Assembly (NCBI RefSeq): GCF_902833145.1
Contig: NZ_CADFEN010000011.1
Coordinates: forward strand, 1 to 64,000
Reading direction: 5' to 3'
DNA length: 64,000 bases
DNA from: Burkholderia sp. BCC0506
GTDB lineage: Bacteria; Pseudomonadota; Gammaproteobacteria; Burkholderiales; Burkholderiaceae
In this document: positions 1 through 9,177 of the stretch, piece after piece
Layout of the letters: each line of letters starts with the position of its first letter
How positions within the stretch are numbered: position 1 is the first letter of the stretch
Program-made: the position numbers and the translations under genes
Notes under the pieces: generated by a model
The model's input: the letters and a program-made list of their open reading frames with translations, nothing else
What the model was told of the DNA's origin: nothing
Databases searched by the model: none

Positions 1-12
1 GCTCAAAGAAGA

Positions 13-42
13 ACGGCCCGCTCGAAAATTCGAGCGGGCCGT
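13..42 (-). terminator. Rho-independent terminator of the Rieske oxygenase gene
   Basis: A perfect inverted repeat has 14-bp arms (13-26 and 29-42) and a two-base loop. Read on the minus strand it is followed by a T-rich tract at the window edge. It lies about 125 bp beyond the stop codon of the minus-strand oxygenase gene and is its most likely transcription end. Confidence 0.6.
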
Positions 43-167
43 GAAGGCAGTGCCAAAACGCTATGCCGTCCGCGTCCTTAAAAAGAACCTTAACTGAACG
101 GCATTAGGCCGAAGCCCGTCTTTTCGTTTGCCGGCGGCCAAGAGGCGGCAAGGCGCCCCATCCGCTG

Positions 168-1274
168 TCAGAGGTCGCCCAGGTGGCGGCGCAGGAACTC
201 GTGGAAGTGCTGCATCCCGTCTTCCATCGGGCTCTGGTACGGTCCGACCTGCGACTCGCCGCGTGCCATCAGCGCACGGCGGCCTGCGTCCATCCGCATC
301 GCGATCTCGTCGTCCTCGACGGCCGTTTCCATATACGCGGCGCGCTCGGCCTCGACGAATTCGCGTTCGAACAGCGCGATTTCCTCGGGGTAATAGAACT
401 CGACGATGTTGGTCGTCTTCTGCGGCCCGCGCGGGATCAGCCACGACACGACCAGCACGTGCGGATACCACTCGATCATCAGGCCCGGGTAGTAGACCAT
501 CCAGATCGCGCCGAACTCCGGCGGCACGCCGTTGCGGAATTTCAGCACCTGCTCGTGCCATTTCTGGTAAGTCGCGCTGCCCGGTTTCGCGAGGGCGTTG
601 TGCACGCCGACCGTCTGCACGCTGTACCAGTCGCCGAACTCCCATTTGAGATCGTCGCACGACACGAAGCTGCCGAGGCCCGGGTGGAACGGGACGACGT
701 GATAATCCTCGAGGTAGACCTCGATGAACGTCTTCCAGTTGTAGTCGCACTCGTGCACTTCGACGTGATCGAACTGGTACTCGGAGAAGTCGAAGTGATG
801 CTTCGTGCCGAGGTTGGCGAGGTCGCGCGCGACGTTGCGGCCCTCCGCCTCGAACAGCAGCCCCTGCCAGTTCTGCAGCGGGCTCTTGCCGAGGTTCAGG
901 CACGGCTTGTCGGGAAAGTGCGGTGCGCCGAGCAGCTCGCCTTCGAGGTCGTACGTCCAGCGGTGCAGCGGGCACACGATGTTCTGCGTGTGGCCGCGTC
1001 CGTTGAGCATGATCGCCTGCCGGTGGCGGCACACGTTCGACAGCAGTTCGATCTGGTTCGTCTGGTTACGGACCAGCACGCGGCCTTCCTTCTCGGACGG
1101 CAGCGCGAAATAATCCCCCGCCTCGGGCACCATCAACTCGTGCCCGACGTAACGAGGTCCTTTCTTGAAGAGGGTTTCGATCTCGCGCTCGAGTAGCGCC
1201 TCATCGAAATATGCAGTGACTGGAAGCTGGCTGTGGGCCGACTTCAACTGAAGCGCATCGCTCAGATTGGACAT
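168..1274 (-). CDS. Rieske [2Fe-2S] aromatic ring-hydroxylating oxygenase, alpha subunit
   Basis: This is a 368-aa cytoplasmic oxygenase component of the ring-hydroxylating type. It carries the Rieske cluster ligands C82-x-H84 and C101-x2-H104 near the N-terminus, then a catalytic domain with the mononuclear iron motif around residues 185-200 (E-x3-EDYH-x4-H, with H192 and H197). An acidic EDDE near the C-terminus could supply the third iron ligand. I chose the ATG at 1274, which is preceded by GGGAG; an in-frame start 15 codons upstream is possible but lacks a better ribosome site. No ferredoxin or reductase gene is adjacent, so the electron donor must be encoded elsewhere. The substrate cannot be read from sequence. 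Confidence 0.85.
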   Translation of the reverse strand: MSNLSDALQLKSAHSQLPVTAYFDEALLEREIETLFKKGPRYVGHELMVPEAGDYFALPSEKEGRVLVRNQTNQIELLSNVCRHRQAIMLNGRGHTQNIVCPLHRWTYDLEGELLGAPHFPDKPCLNLGKSPLQNWQGLLFEAEGRNVARDLANLGTKHHFDFSEYQFDHVEVHECDYNWKTFIEVYLEDYHVVPFHPGLGSFVSCDDLKWEFGDWYSVQTVGVHNALAKPGSATYQKWHEQVLKFRNGVPPEFGAIWMVYYPGLMIEWYPHVLVVSWLIPRGPQKTTNIVEFYYPEEIALFEREFVEAERAAYMETAVEDDEIAMRMDAGRRALMARGESQVGPYQSPMEDGMQHFHEFLRRHLGDL

Positions 1275-1346
1275 TCCCACTCCCGGTGTTAGCGTGAAAG
1301 CAGTGAACAACCCAACCATCGAAAAATCGATTTAGGGAAACGGACA

Positions 1347-1352
1347 ATTATA
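1347..1352 (-). promoter_or_regulatory. Putative -10 box for the Rieske oxygenase gene
   Basis: A perfect TATAAT hexamer on the minus strand lies about 73 bp upstream of the oxygenase start. No convincing -35 hexamer sits 16-18 bp further upstream, so the promoter is weak or activator-dependent if real. Confidence 0.35.
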
Positions 1353-1544
1353 CCCGGTTCGCCCCGCAAGGCTAGGATTAAGTGCCTGATTTGTGTCAAT
1401 TTTTTGTCGGGCGACCCTCGGAAGGCGCACACTGTGTGCCCGAGATGGGGCCGGAATTGTGCGCGGGCGCCCAAGACGGCAGGTCGGAAAATTCTCTTTT
1501 GCCGTAGAATGTCCGACTTGTTTTGAAATTTGACACCCTCGTCC

Positions 1545-1838
1545 ATGGCGAAAACCGCATCCCCAGGCGCCACGCCGCCCGGCAATGGCACCGAACCGTT
1601 GCCGGACAATTACGAGATGGCGCTCGCGGAGCTCGAGACGCTGGTTGCCCGGATGGAAGGCGGCGCGTTGAGCCTCGAGGATTCGCTGGCGGCGTATCGC
1701 CGCGGTGCGACCCTCGTTGCTTTTTGCCAACAGCAGCTCGAGAAAGTGGAGCAGCAGGTTCGCGTGCTCGACGGCGCGACGCTGAAGCCGCTTTCGTCCG
1801 GAACGGCCGCCACGGACGGCGAAGACGACGATCTATGA
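1545..1838 (+). CDS. xseB: Exodeoxyribonuclease VII small subunit
   Basis: XseB is the small subunit of exonuclease VII, which degrades single-stranded DNA in both directions together with XseA. The 97-aa product contains the family's hallmark region: a helix with the core LETLVARMEGG followed by SLEDSLAAYRRG, then a coiled coil rich in Glu and Gln. The ATG at 1545 gives the usual short N-terminus; a TTG 15 bp upstream is less likely. The stop overlaps the start of ispA in an ATGA, so the two are translationally coupled. The large-subunit gene is not in this window. Confidence 0.93.
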   Translation: MAKTASPGATPPGNGTEPLPDNYEMALAELETLVARMEGGALSLEDSLAAYRRGATLVAFCQQQLEKVEQQVRVLDGATLKPLSSGTAATDGEDDDL

Positions 1839-2719
1839 CATTCGAACAATGGATGCGGTCCGTGCTTGACCGTGTCGAGGACGCACTCGGCCGCTATCTG
1901 CCGCCCGAAACCGCGATGCCCGCGAAACTTCACGAGGCGATGCGCTACGCGGTCCTCGGTGGCGGCAAACGCGTTCGCCCGCTGCTGTGCCATGCGGCAG
2001 GCGAGCTGACCGGTGCGACGGAGGCGGCCCGCAATGCCGCGGCGGCGGCGCTGGAGATGATCCACGTCTACTCGCTCGTGCACGACGACATGCCGTGCAT
2101 GGACGACGACGCACTGCGTCGCGGCAAGCCGACCGTGCACGTGCAGTACGACGAGCCGACGGCGCTGCTGGTCGGCGACGCGCTGCAGTCGCAGGCGTTC
2201 GTCGCGCTGACCGACGCCGATGCGCTGTCGCCGGTGCAGCAGGCGGCGCTCGTGCGCGAGCTCGCGCTCGCGAGCGGCTCGATCGGCATGGCGGGCGGGC
2301 AGGCGATCGACCTGGCGAGCGTCGGCCTGAAGCTGACGCGCGAACAGCTCGAGACGATGCACCGGATGAAGACGGGCGCATTGCTGCGCGCGGCCGTGCG
2401 GATGGGCGCGCTCGCCGGCGAGACGCCTTCGGCGGAAACGATGGCTGCGCTGGACGTGTACGCGGGGGCCGTGGGTCTGGCCTTCCAGGTCGTCGACGAC
2501 ATTCTCGACGTCACGACCGATTCGGCGACGCTCGGCAAGACGGCCGGCAAGGACGCGGCGAACGACAAGCCGACTTATGTATCGATCCTCGGTCTCGAGG
2601 CGTCGCGCGAGCTGGCAGCGCAGTTGCGCGCCGAAGCGCACGACGCGCTGAAACCGTTCGGCGCGCGCGCACAGCGTCTGGCCGAACTTGCCGATCTGGT
2701 AGTGAACCGGGTCAGCTGA
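1835..2719 (+). CDS. ispA: Farnesyl diphosphate synthase (short-chain polyprenyl synthase)
   Basis: IspA condenses isopentenyl diphosphate with dimethylallyl and geranyl diphosphates to make farnesyl diphosphate, the precursor of ubiquinone side chains and undecaprenyl phosphate. The 294-aa protein has the GGGKRVRPLL substrate-binding motif, the first aspartate-rich motif DDMPCMDDD (bacterial type, with the two-residue insertion), and the second motif DDILD. It starts inside the xseB stop codon and is followed after 81 bp by dxs, which supplies the upstream pathway. This is a common proteobacterial isoprenoid cluster. Confidence 0.95.
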   Translation: MTFEQWMRSVLDRVEDALGRYLPPETAMPAKLHEAMRYAVLGGGKRVRPLLCHAAGELTGATEAARNAAAAALEMIHVYSLVHDDMPCMDDDALRRGKPTVHVQYDEPTALLVGDALQSQAFVALTDADALSPVQQAALVRELALASGSIGMAGGQAIDLASVGLKLTREQLETMHRMKTGALLRAAVRMGALAGETPSAETMAALDVYAGAVGLAFQVVDDILDVTTDSATLGKTAGKDAANDKPTYVSILGLEASRELAAQLRAEAHDALKPFGARAQRLAELADLVVNRVS

Positions 2720-2800
2720 CGCGAAAGCCCGCCGCCGCGCACACGCTACGGTGCGTGCAAAAGAATGCGGGCGCGTTTGATTTCCTACAATGGAACGACG

Positions 2801-4705
2801 ATGTACGACTTGCTGAAAACCATCGACGACCCGGCGGATTTGCGCCGCCTCGATCGTCGCCAACTGCAACCGCTCGCGGATGAACTGCGCGCGTTCGTGC
2901 TCGACAGCGTGTCGAAGACGGGCGGCCACCTGTCGTCCAACCTCGGGACGGTCGAGCTGACGATCGCGTTGCACTACGTGTTCAACACGCCGAACGATCG
3001 CATCGTCTGGGACGTGGGTCACCAGACCTACCCGCACAAGATCCTGACGGGCCGCCGCGACCAGATGCATACGCTGCGTCAGTACGACGGCATCTCGGGC
3101 TTCCCGCGCCGCAGCGAATCCGAGTACGACACGTTCGGCACCGCGCATTCGAGCACGTCGATCTCGGCCGCGCTCGGCATGGCGATCGGCAGCCAGCTGA
3201 ACGGCGACGACCGCTTCTCGATCGCCGTGATCGGCGACGGCGCGATGACGGCTGGCATGGCGTTCGAGGCGATGAACAACGCGGGCGTGTCGGAAGATGC
3301 GAAGCTGCTCGTGATCCTGAACGACAACGACATGTCGATCTCGCCGCCGGTCGGCGCGCTGAATCGCCATCTCGCCCGCCTGATGTCGGGCCGCTTCTAC
3401 GCGGCCGCGCGCGCGGGCGTCGAGCGCGTGCTGAGCGTGGCGCCGCCGGTGCTCGAACTCGCGCGCAAGCTAGAGGAGCACGCGAAGGGCATGGTCGTGC
3501 CGGCCACGCTGTTCGAGGAGTTCGGCTTCAACTACATCGGCCCGATCGACGGTCACGATCTGGATTCGCTGATCCCGACGCTGCAGAACATCCGCGAACT
3601 GCGCGGCCCGCAGTTCCTGCACGTGGTGACGAAGAAAGGCCAGGGCTACAAGCTCGCCGAAGCCGATCCGGTGCTCTATCACGGCCCCGGCAAGTTCAAC
3701 CCGGCCGAAGGCATCAAGCCGTCGACGACGCCCGCGAAGAAGACGTACACGCAGGTGTTCGGCGAGTGGCTGTGCGACGAAGCCGAGCGCGATACGCGCG
3801 TGGTCGGCATCACGCCCGCGATGCGCGAAGGCTCGGGCATGGTCGAATTCGAGAAGCGCTTCAAGGATCGCTACTACGACGTCGGTATCGCCGAACAGCA
3901 TGCGGTGACGTTCGCGGGCGGCCTCGCGACCGAAGGGCTGAAGCCGGTCGTCGCGATCTACTCGACGTTCCTGCAGCGTGCGTACGACCAGCTGATCCAC
4001 GACGTCGCGCTGCAGAACCTGCCGGTCGTGTTCGCGATCGACCGCGCGGGCCTCGTCGGCGCCGACGGCGCGACGCACGCGGGTGCGTACGATCTCGCGT
4101 TCATGCGCTGCATCCCGAACATGACGATCATGGCCGCATCCGACGAGAACGAATGTCGCCAGATGCTGCACACGGCGCTGCAGCAGCCGAACCCGACCGC
4201 GGTGCGTTATCCGCGCGGCGCGGGCACGGGCGTGGCGACGGTGAAGGAATTCACCGAGATTCCGCTCGGCAAGGGGGAAGTGCGTCGCCGGACGTCGCAG
4301 CCGGAAGGCAAGCGCGTCGCGATTCTCGCGTTCGGCACGATGGTCGCACCGTCGCTCGCCGCTGCCGACGAGCTCGATGCGACGGTCGCGAACATGCGCT
4401 TCGTGAAGCCGATCGATGCGGCGCTCGTGCGCGAGCTCGCCGAAACGCACGACTACGTCGTGACGGTCGAGGAAGGCTGCGTGATGGGCGGTGCGGGCTC
4501 GGCCTGCGTCGAAGCCCTGATGGAGAGTGGGGTTATCCGACCCGTACTACAATTGGGCCTCCCCGACCAGTTCATCGATCACGGCGACCCCGCGAAGCTG
4601 CTGTCGCAATGCGGCCTCGACGGCGCGGGCATCGCGAAATCGATTCGCGAACGCTTTCTGAATCCGGCGGCCGATGTCGCCGGTCAGGCGAAGCGCGTCG
4701 CATGA
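2801..4705 (+). CDS. dxs: 1-deoxy-D-xylulose-5-phosphate synthase
   Basis: Dxs condenses pyruvate and glyceraldehyde 3-phosphate in the first, thiamine-diphosphate-dependent step of the MEP isoprenoid pathway. The 634-aa product is full length. It has the GGHLSSNLG segment near residue 42, the thiamine-diphosphate motif starting GDGA at 145 and ending with the Asn pair near 174-176, the [10 protein letters not shown] substrate loop, and the C-terminal transketolase domains. I chose the ATG at 2801, which gives the MYDLLKTI start; an earlier start would add 12 residues. A GC-rich hairpin follows the stop, so dxs ends the xseB-ispA-dxs unit. Confidence 0.97.
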   Translation: MYDLLKTIDDPADLRRLDRRQLQPLADELRAFVLDSVSKTGGHLSSNLGTVELTIALHYVFNTPNDRIVWDVGHQTYPHKILTGRRDQMHTLRQYDGISGFPRRSESEYDTFGTAHSSTSISAALGMAIGSQLNGDDRFSIAVIGDGAMTAGMAFEAMNNAGVSEDAKLLVILNDNDMSISPPVGALNRHLARLMSGRFYAAARAGVERVLSVAPPVLELARKLEEHAKGMVVPATLFEEFGFNYIGPIDGHDLDSLIPTLQNIRELRGPQFLHVVTKKGQGYKLAEADPVLYHGPGKFNPAEGIKPSTTPAKKTYTQVFGEWLCDEAERDTRVVGITPAMREGSGMVEFEKRFKDRYYDVGIAEQHAVTFAGGLATEGLKPVVAIYSTFLQRAYDQLIHDVALQNLPVVFAIDRAGLVGADGATHAGAYDLAFMRCIPNMTIMAASDENECRQMLHTALQQPNPTAVRYPRGAGTGVATVKEFTEIPLGKGEVRRRTSQPEGKRVAILAFGTMVAPSLAAADELDATVANMRFVKPIDAALVRELAETHDYVVTVEEGCVMGGAGSACVEALMESGVIRPVLQLGLPDQFIDHGDPAKLLSQCGLDGAGIAKSIRERFLNPAADVAGQAKRVA

Positions 4706-4767
4706 GCCGACGCCGCCCGCGGGCGGCGTCGGTGCGACTGGCGCAACCGGTCTACATTGATGCGGAA

Positions 4768-4798
4768 AACATGGGCCTGCGGGCCCATGTTGCTTTTC
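4768..4798 (+). terminator. Rho-independent terminator after dxs
   Basis: Perfect 10-bp arms (4768-4777 and 4782-4791) with a 4-nt loop are followed by GCTTTTCC. The structure lies about 60 bp after the dxs stop and upstream of folE2, separating the two transcripts. Confidence 0.75.
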
Positions 4799-4859
4799 CG
4801 GCTGCCGCGTGACGCGGCGTGCGCGTCGTCGGACGCGCGGCTTACAAGGATTGAAGAAG

Positions 4860-5669
4860 ATGAACCAGATGAATCCCGCCTTCGTGATGCCCGACGTGCA
4901 GAGCACGGTGGACACCCGCCAGATCCCGATTCAGCGCGTGGGCGTGAAGGCGGTCCGGCATCCGTTGACGGTGTGTACCGAAAGCGGCGACGTGCAACCG
5001 ACCGTCGGTGTCTGGAACCTCGACGTCCGTCTGCCGGCCGACCAGAAGGGCACGCACATGTCGCGCTTCGTCGCGCTGCTCGAAGAGAATCGTGCGCCGC
5101 TGACGGTCGAGCGCTTCCGCGCGATGCTCGCGTCGATGCTCGTGAAGCTCGAAGCCGAGGCCGGCCGTATCGAAGTCACGTTCCCGTATTTCGTGAACAA
5201 GACGGCGCCGGTGTCCGGCGTGCAGAGCCTGCTCGACTATGAAGTGACGCTCGCGGGCGAAAGCCGCAACGGCGGCACGCGCCTGTTCCTGAAGGTGCTC
5301 GTGCCGGTAACGAGCCTGTGCCCGTGCTCGAAGAAGATCTCGCAGTACGGCGCGCACAACCAGCGCTCGCACGTGACGATCGATGCGGAGCTGGCCGCCG
5401 ATCTGCCGGTCGAGGCGCTGATCCGCATCGCGGAAGAAGAGGCGTCGTGCGAACTGTGGGGGCTGCTGAAGCGCCCGGACGAGAAGTTCGTCACCGAGCG
5501 CGCGTACGAGAACCCGAAATTCGTCGAGGATCTCGTGCGCGATGTCGCGCAGCGTCTCGATGCGGACGAGCGGGTGGTCGCCTACGTGCTCGAAGCCGAG
5601 AACTTCGAGTCGATCCACAATCACAGCGCCTATGCGCTGATCGAGCGCGACAAGCGGCACGCAGCATAA
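4860..5669 (+). CDS. folE2: GTP cyclohydrolase I, type IB (FolE2)
   Basis: FolE2 converts GTP to 7,8-dihydroneopterin triphosphate, opening tetrahydrofolate synthesis. It is the metal-flexible alternative to zinc-dependent FolE. The 269-aa protein carries the family signatures [11 protein letters not shown] (C154, C156) and GAHNQRSH (H166), and the conserved [10 protein letters not shown] and [19 protein letters not shown] segments. I chose the ATG at 4860, preceded by AAGGA; the upstream in-frame extension is Arg-rich and looks untranslated. It is transcribed apart from dxs, and a bidirectional terminator follows. No zinc-responsive operator could be recognised by eye. Confidence 0.95.
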   Translation: MNQMNPAFVMPDVQSTVDTRQIPIQRVGVKAVRHPLTVCTESGDVQPTVGVWNLDVRLPADQKGTHMSRFVALLEENRAPLTVERFRAMLASMLVKLEAEAGRIEVTFPYFVNKTAPVSGVQSLLDYEVTLAGESRNGGTRLFLKVLVPVTSLCPCSKKISQYGAHNQRSHVTIDAELAADLPVEALIRIAEEEASCELWGLLKRPDEKFVTERAYENPKFVEDLVRDVAQRLDADERVVAYVLEAENFESIHNHSAYALIERDKRHAA

Positions 5670-5697
5670 CGCCGCGGCGTTTCGTCGCGCCAATGAG

Positions 5698-5727
5698 AAA
5701 AGCCGTTCGAACGAGCGGCTTTTTCGT
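5698..5727. terminator. Bidirectional terminator between folE2 and tsaD
   Basis: Twelve-base arms (5698-5709 and 5712-5723) include one G-T pair and are flanked by A-run and T-run ends on both strands. The hairpin sits between convergent folE2 and tsaD and can serve both. Confidence 0.75.
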
Positions 5728-5757
5728 TTTCCGGCGGGCGATGTCGCGTTGGACGAT

Positions 5758-6798
5758 TCAGCCTGCGAGCGACGCGAGATCCCAGCGCGGTTTTACCGTG
5801 AACGCGTAGTCGGCATTCGCCTGTTCGGGCCAGCGGCCGAGCCGCAGCGCACCCGCGAGCGCGATCATCGCACCGTTGTCGGTGCAGAGCGCGAGATCGG
5901 GGTAGTGCACGTCGAAGCCGCGCTTGGTCGCGGCCGCCGACAGTGCCGCGCGCAACTGGCGGTTCGCGCCGACGCCGCCCGCGACCACGAGGCGCTTGAG
6001 CTTCGTCTTCTTCAGCGCGGCGAGCGACTTCGCGACGAGCACGTCGACGGCCGCATCGACGAAGCCGCGCGCCAGGTCGGCCTTCGCGCGTTCGAGCGCT
6101 TCGCCTTCGAGCTTCGCTGCTTCGAACTTCTTCATCTGCGTGAGCACGGCCGTCTTCAGGCCGCTGAAGCTGAAGTCGAGATCGCCCGAGTGCAGCATCG
6201 GGCGCGGCAGCACGACCGTGCCCGGCGTGCCCGTTTCGGCGAGCTTCGATACTTCGGGGCCGCCCGGGTAGCCGAGGCCGATCAGCTTCGCCGTCTTGTC
6301 GAACGCTTCGCCGGCCGCGTCGTCGAGCGTTTCGCCGAGCGTCTCGTACACGCCGACGTCGGTCACGCGCATCAGCTGCGTGTGGCCGCCGGAAACCAGC
6401 AGCGCGACGAACGGGAACGGCGGCGGCTCGTCGACCAGCAACGGCGACAGCAGGTGGCCTTCGAGGTGATGGATGCCGACGGTCGGCTTGTTCCACGCGA
6501 GCGCGAGTGCATTGGCGATGCTCGCGCCGACCAGCAGCGCGCCGGCGAGGCCGGGGCCCTGCGTGAACGCGATCGCGTCGATGTCGTCGCGACGCGTGCC
6601 GCTTTGCGCCATCACCTCCTCGAGCAGCGGCAGCGCGCGGCGGATGTGGTCGCGCGACGCGAGCTCGGGCACGACGCCGCCGTAGTCGCGATGCATCGCG
6701 ATCTGCGAATGGAGCGCGTGCGCGAGCAGGCCGCGCTGCGTGTCGTAGAGCGCGAGGCCGGTTTCGTCGCAGGAGCTTTCGATGCCGAGAACGAGCAT
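5758..6798 (-). CDS. tsaD: tRNA N6-adenosine threonylcarbamoyltransferase
   Basis: TsaD transfers the threonylcarbamoyl group to A37 of ANN-decoding tRNAs, working with TsaB, TsaC and TsaE in the cytoplasm. The 346-aa protein opens with [13 protein letters not shown] and carries the metal-binding HHLEGH motif (H111, H115), the GGHTQL nucleotide-loop motif and the C-terminal [10 protein letters not shown] segment. I chose the ATG at 6798; the in-frame upstream extension is unrelated to the family. As in many proteobacteria it lies next to the rpsU-dnaG-rpoD cluster on the opposite strand, here separated from it by one flavoprotein gene. Confidence 0.96.
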   Translation of the reverse strand: MLVLGIESSCDETGLALYDTQRGLLAHALHSQIAMHRDYGGVVPELASRDHIRRALPLLEEVMAQSGTRRDDIDAIAFTQGPGLAGALLVGASIANALALAWNKPTVGIHHLEGHLLSPLLVDEPPPFPFVALLVSGGHTQLMRVTDVGVYETLGETLDDAAGEAFDKTAKLIGLGYPGGPEVSKLAETGTPGTVVLPRPMLHSGDLDFSFSGLKTAVLTQMKKFEAAKLEGEALERAKADLARGFVDAAVDVLVAKSLAALKKTKLKRLVVAGGVGANRQLRAALSAAATKRGFDVHYPDLALCTDNGAMIALAGALRLGRWPEQANADYAFTVKPRWDLASLAG

Positions 6799-6928
6799 GG
6801 GCGGGGGCAGGGCGCGCCGTTTCGGACGCGCCTCGGGTAGGTCAACGTAACCGGAAAGTATAGCAGGCGAGGGCAGGCCGCCGCTGGCGGCGGCCCGGGC
6901 CCGATGCCGGGCAGGTACAATCCGCGCC

Positions 6929-8149
6929 ATGGAAACTTATGACATCGCCGTGATCGGCGCGGGCGCCGCCGGCATGATGAGCGCCGCGGTCGCCGGGCAG
7001 CTCGGCCGCCGCGTCGTGCTGATCGATCACGCGCCGCGGCTCGCCGAGAAAATCCGCATCTCGGGCGGCGGCCGCTGCAATTTCACGAACCTGTACGCCG
7101 GGCCCGACAACTACCTGTCGTCGAATCCGCATTTCGCGCGCTCGGCGCTGGCGCGCTATACGCCGCGCGACTTCCTCGGGCTGCTCAAGCGCCATCACGT
7201 GACCTGGCACGAAAAGCACAAGGGCCAGCTCTTCTGCGACCACGGCAGCGACGCGATCATCGACGTGCTCAAGCGCGAGTGCGATGCGGGCGGCATCGCG
7301 TGGCGCCGGCCCGTCGTCGTCGATGGGGTGCGTCACGCGCCGGCGGGCGGCTTCACGCTCGATACGCAGCAGGCCGGGCCGATCGGTGCGCGCGCGCTGA
7401 TCGTCGCGACCGGCGGCCTGTCGATCCCGAAGATCGGCGCGACCGACTTCGGCTACCGGCTCGCGAAGCAGTTCGGCCACAAGCTCGTCGATACGCGGCC
7501 CGCCCTCGTGCCGCTGACGTTCGCGCCACAGGACTGGGCGCCGTTCGCGCCGCTGTCCGGCGTATCGCTCGAAGTGCGCGTCTCGACGGGCGACAAGAAG
7601 CGCGGCGGCGAATTCGTCGAGGACCTGCTGCTGACCCACCGCGGCCTGTCCGGGCCCGGCATCCTGCAGATCTCGAGCTACTGGCAGCCCGGCGACCCGA
7701 TTCGCGTCGACCTGCTGCCGCAGCGCGACACGGTGGCCGATCTGCTCGACGCGAAACGCACGTCGAAGCGTCAGATCGGTTCGCTGCTCGCCGACTGGGT
7801 GCCGTCGCGCCTCGCGCATGCGTGGCTCGACACGCATCGCGTCGCGGCCGACGCGCGGCTCGCGGACCTGCCCGACAAGACGCTGCGCCAGATCGGCGAG
7901 GCGCTGTCCGGCTGGACGCTGACGCCGAACGGCACCGAAGGCTACAAGAAGGCCGAGGTGACGAAGGGCGGGGTCGATACGCGGGAGTTGTCGTCGGCGA
8001 CGATGATGAGCGCGCGCGTGCCGGGGCTGTTCTTCGTCGGCGAGGCGGTGGACGTGACGGGCTGGCTCGGCGGCTACAACTTCCAGTGGGCATGGGCGTC
8101 CGGCACGGCGGCCGGGCAGGCCGCGGCCGAGTATGCGCGCGGCGCCTGA
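6929..8149 (+). CDS. BaiN/YhiN-like FAD-dependent oxidoreductase
   Basis: This 406-aa flavoprotein belongs to the HI0933/YhiN/BaiN group. It has an N-terminal dinucleotide-binding fold (GAGAAG at residues 10-15), the family motif [10 protein letters not shown] near residue 46, an ATGG strand, and the C-terminal [25 protein letters not shown] signature that closes the FAD site. The related gut enzyme BaiN acts on bile-acid intermediates, but most proteobacterial members have no known substrate. The gene is divergent from tsaD with about 130 bp between starts, so the two may share a promoter region. Confidence 0.88.
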   Translation: METYDIAVIGAGAAGMMSAAVAGQLGRRVVLIDHAPRLAEKIRISGGGRCNFTNLYAGPDNYLSSNPHFARSALARYTPRDFLGLLKRHHVTWHEKHKGQLFCDHGSDAIIDVLKRECDAGGIAWRRPVVVDGVRHAPAGGFTLDTQQAGPIGARALIVATGGLSIPKIGATDFGYRLAKQFGHKLVDTRPALVPLTFAPQDWAPFAPLSGVSLEVRVSTGDKKRGGEFVEDLLLTHRGLSGPGILQISSYWQPGDPIRVDLLPQRDTVADLLDAKRTSKRQIGSLLADWVPSRLAHAWLDTHRVAADARLADLPDKTLRQIGEALSGWTLTPNGTEGYKKAEVTKGGVDTRELSSATMMSARVPGLFFVGEAVDVTGWLGGYNFQWAWASGTAAGQAAAEYARGA

Positions 8150-8206
8150 CGCCGCGGCCGGCGCCATTCGGCCGGGGCCCGGCCCCGTGCCTTCGGGCAA
8201 TCGCTC

Positions 8207-8215
8207 TGCTATACT
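8207..8215 (+). promoter_or_regulatory. Extended -10 promoter element upstream of rpsU
   Basis: TG-C-TATACT forms an extended -10 element ending 39 bp before the rpsU start. No good -35 hexamer is visible at 17 bp, which fits an extended -10 promoter. It would drive the macromolecular-synthesis cluster. Confidence 0.5.
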
Positions 8216-8254
8216 CGGTAGTCTTTCCCTGCAAACCTTTATTCGTGTCGGATC

Positions 8255-8467
8255 ATGACGATCATTCGCGTTAAAGAGAACGAGCCGTTCGAAGTTGCCA
8301 TGCGTCGCTTCAAGCGCACGATCGAGAAGAACGGTCTGCTGACCGAGCTTCGTGCGCGCGAGTTTTACGAGAAGCCGACCGCGGAACGCAAGCGCAAGAA
8401 GGCTGCTGCGGTGAAGCGTCATTACAAGCGTATCCGCAGCCAGACGCTGCCGAAGAAGCTGTACTGA
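8255..8467 (+). CDS. rpsU: 30S ribosomal protein S21
   Basis: S21 is a small basic protein of the 30S subunit, located near the anti-Shine-Dalgarno region and needed for initiation on natural mRNAs. The 70-aa product has the family pattern: an acidic N-terminal strand, then the very basic helices containing [13 protein letters not shown]. It is the first gene of the macromolecular-synthesis cluster and is followed by a strong hairpin, so most transcripts probably stop before yqeY-dnaG-rpoD. That would allow high S21 expression relative to primase. Confidence 0.97.
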
Positions 8468-8573
8468 ACGATTGGGCGCCGCGCGGTTCGCTGAGCGGCG
8501 CACCGGCGATTCCGTGCGATCGGTGCGATCGCGCAGCCGATCAGGCGGCGAGTCGCCGATGCCGGATTCGAGC

Positions 8574-8607
8574 AACCCGCTTGAGACACTGTCCCAAGCG
8601 GGTTTTT
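8574..8607 (+). terminator. Terminator or attenuator after rpsU
   Basis: Perfect 10-bp arms (8574-8583 and 8595-8604) end directly in a T-run. It lies between rpsU and yqeY, in the place where the E. coli cluster has its internal terminator that lowers dnaG expression. Confidence 0.75.
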
Positions 8608-8660
8608 GTGTTGACGCCCGTTCGCGGGCGTCGAGTTCACGTTTCCATCCCGGGTGAAAG

Positions 8661-9107
8661 ATGAGTTTGAAAGAGCAGATCAGCGAAGACATGAAGGCCG
8701 CGATGCGCGCGAAGGAAAGCGAGCGCCTGGCAACGATTCGCCTGCTGATGGCCGCGATCAAGCAGCGCGAGGTCGATGATCGGGTCACGCTCGACGACGC
8801 GGGCATCACGGCCGTGATCGACAAGATGATCAAGCAGCGCAAGGATTCGATCAGCCAGTTCCAGGCGGCCGGCCGCGACGATCTCGTCGCGAAGGAGCAG
8901 GCCGAGCTGACCGTGCTGGGCGGCTACATGCCCGCGCAACTGTCGGACGCGGAAGTGGCGGCCGAGGTCCAGGCGGCGGTCGCGCAAACCGGCGCAGCCG
9001 GCCCGCAGGACATGGGCAAGGTGATGGGCGTGCTGAAGGGCAAGCTCGCCGGCCGTGCCGACATGACCGCCGTTTCCGCGCAGGTCAAGGCCGCGCTCAC
9101 GAAGTAA
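8661..9107 (+). CDS. GatB/YqeY domain protein
   Basis: This 148-aa stand-alone YqeY protein is related to the C-terminal tRNA-contacting domain of the amidotransferase subunit GatB. Family features are the N-terminal helix MSLKEQISEDMKAAMRAKE, the central KQRKDSISQF region, and the C-terminal MGKVMGVLKGKLAGRADM turn. Its biochemical role is not settled. It lies between rpsU and dnaG, an arrangement common outside the enterics, and probably shares their transcript. Confidence 0.9.
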   Translation: MSLKEQISEDMKAAMRAKESERLATIRLLMAAIKQREVDDRVTLDDAGITAVIDKMIKQRKDSISQFQAAGRDDLVAKEQAELTVLGGYMPAQLSDAEVAAEVQAAVAQTGAAGPQDMGKVMGVLKGKLAGRADMTAVSAQVKAALTK

Positions 9108-9177
9108 AACCCGTTCCCGGCGCGCCCAGCGATGCGTGCGCCGGGCGCCGTATTGTCTTTTTTCGCTCGATCCCACG

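Noticed and set aside
1610-3370. A minus-strand open frame of 586 codons opposite xseB, ispA and dxs
   Set aside because: It spans three clear genes on the other strand and encodes Arg/His-rich sequence typical of antisense frames.
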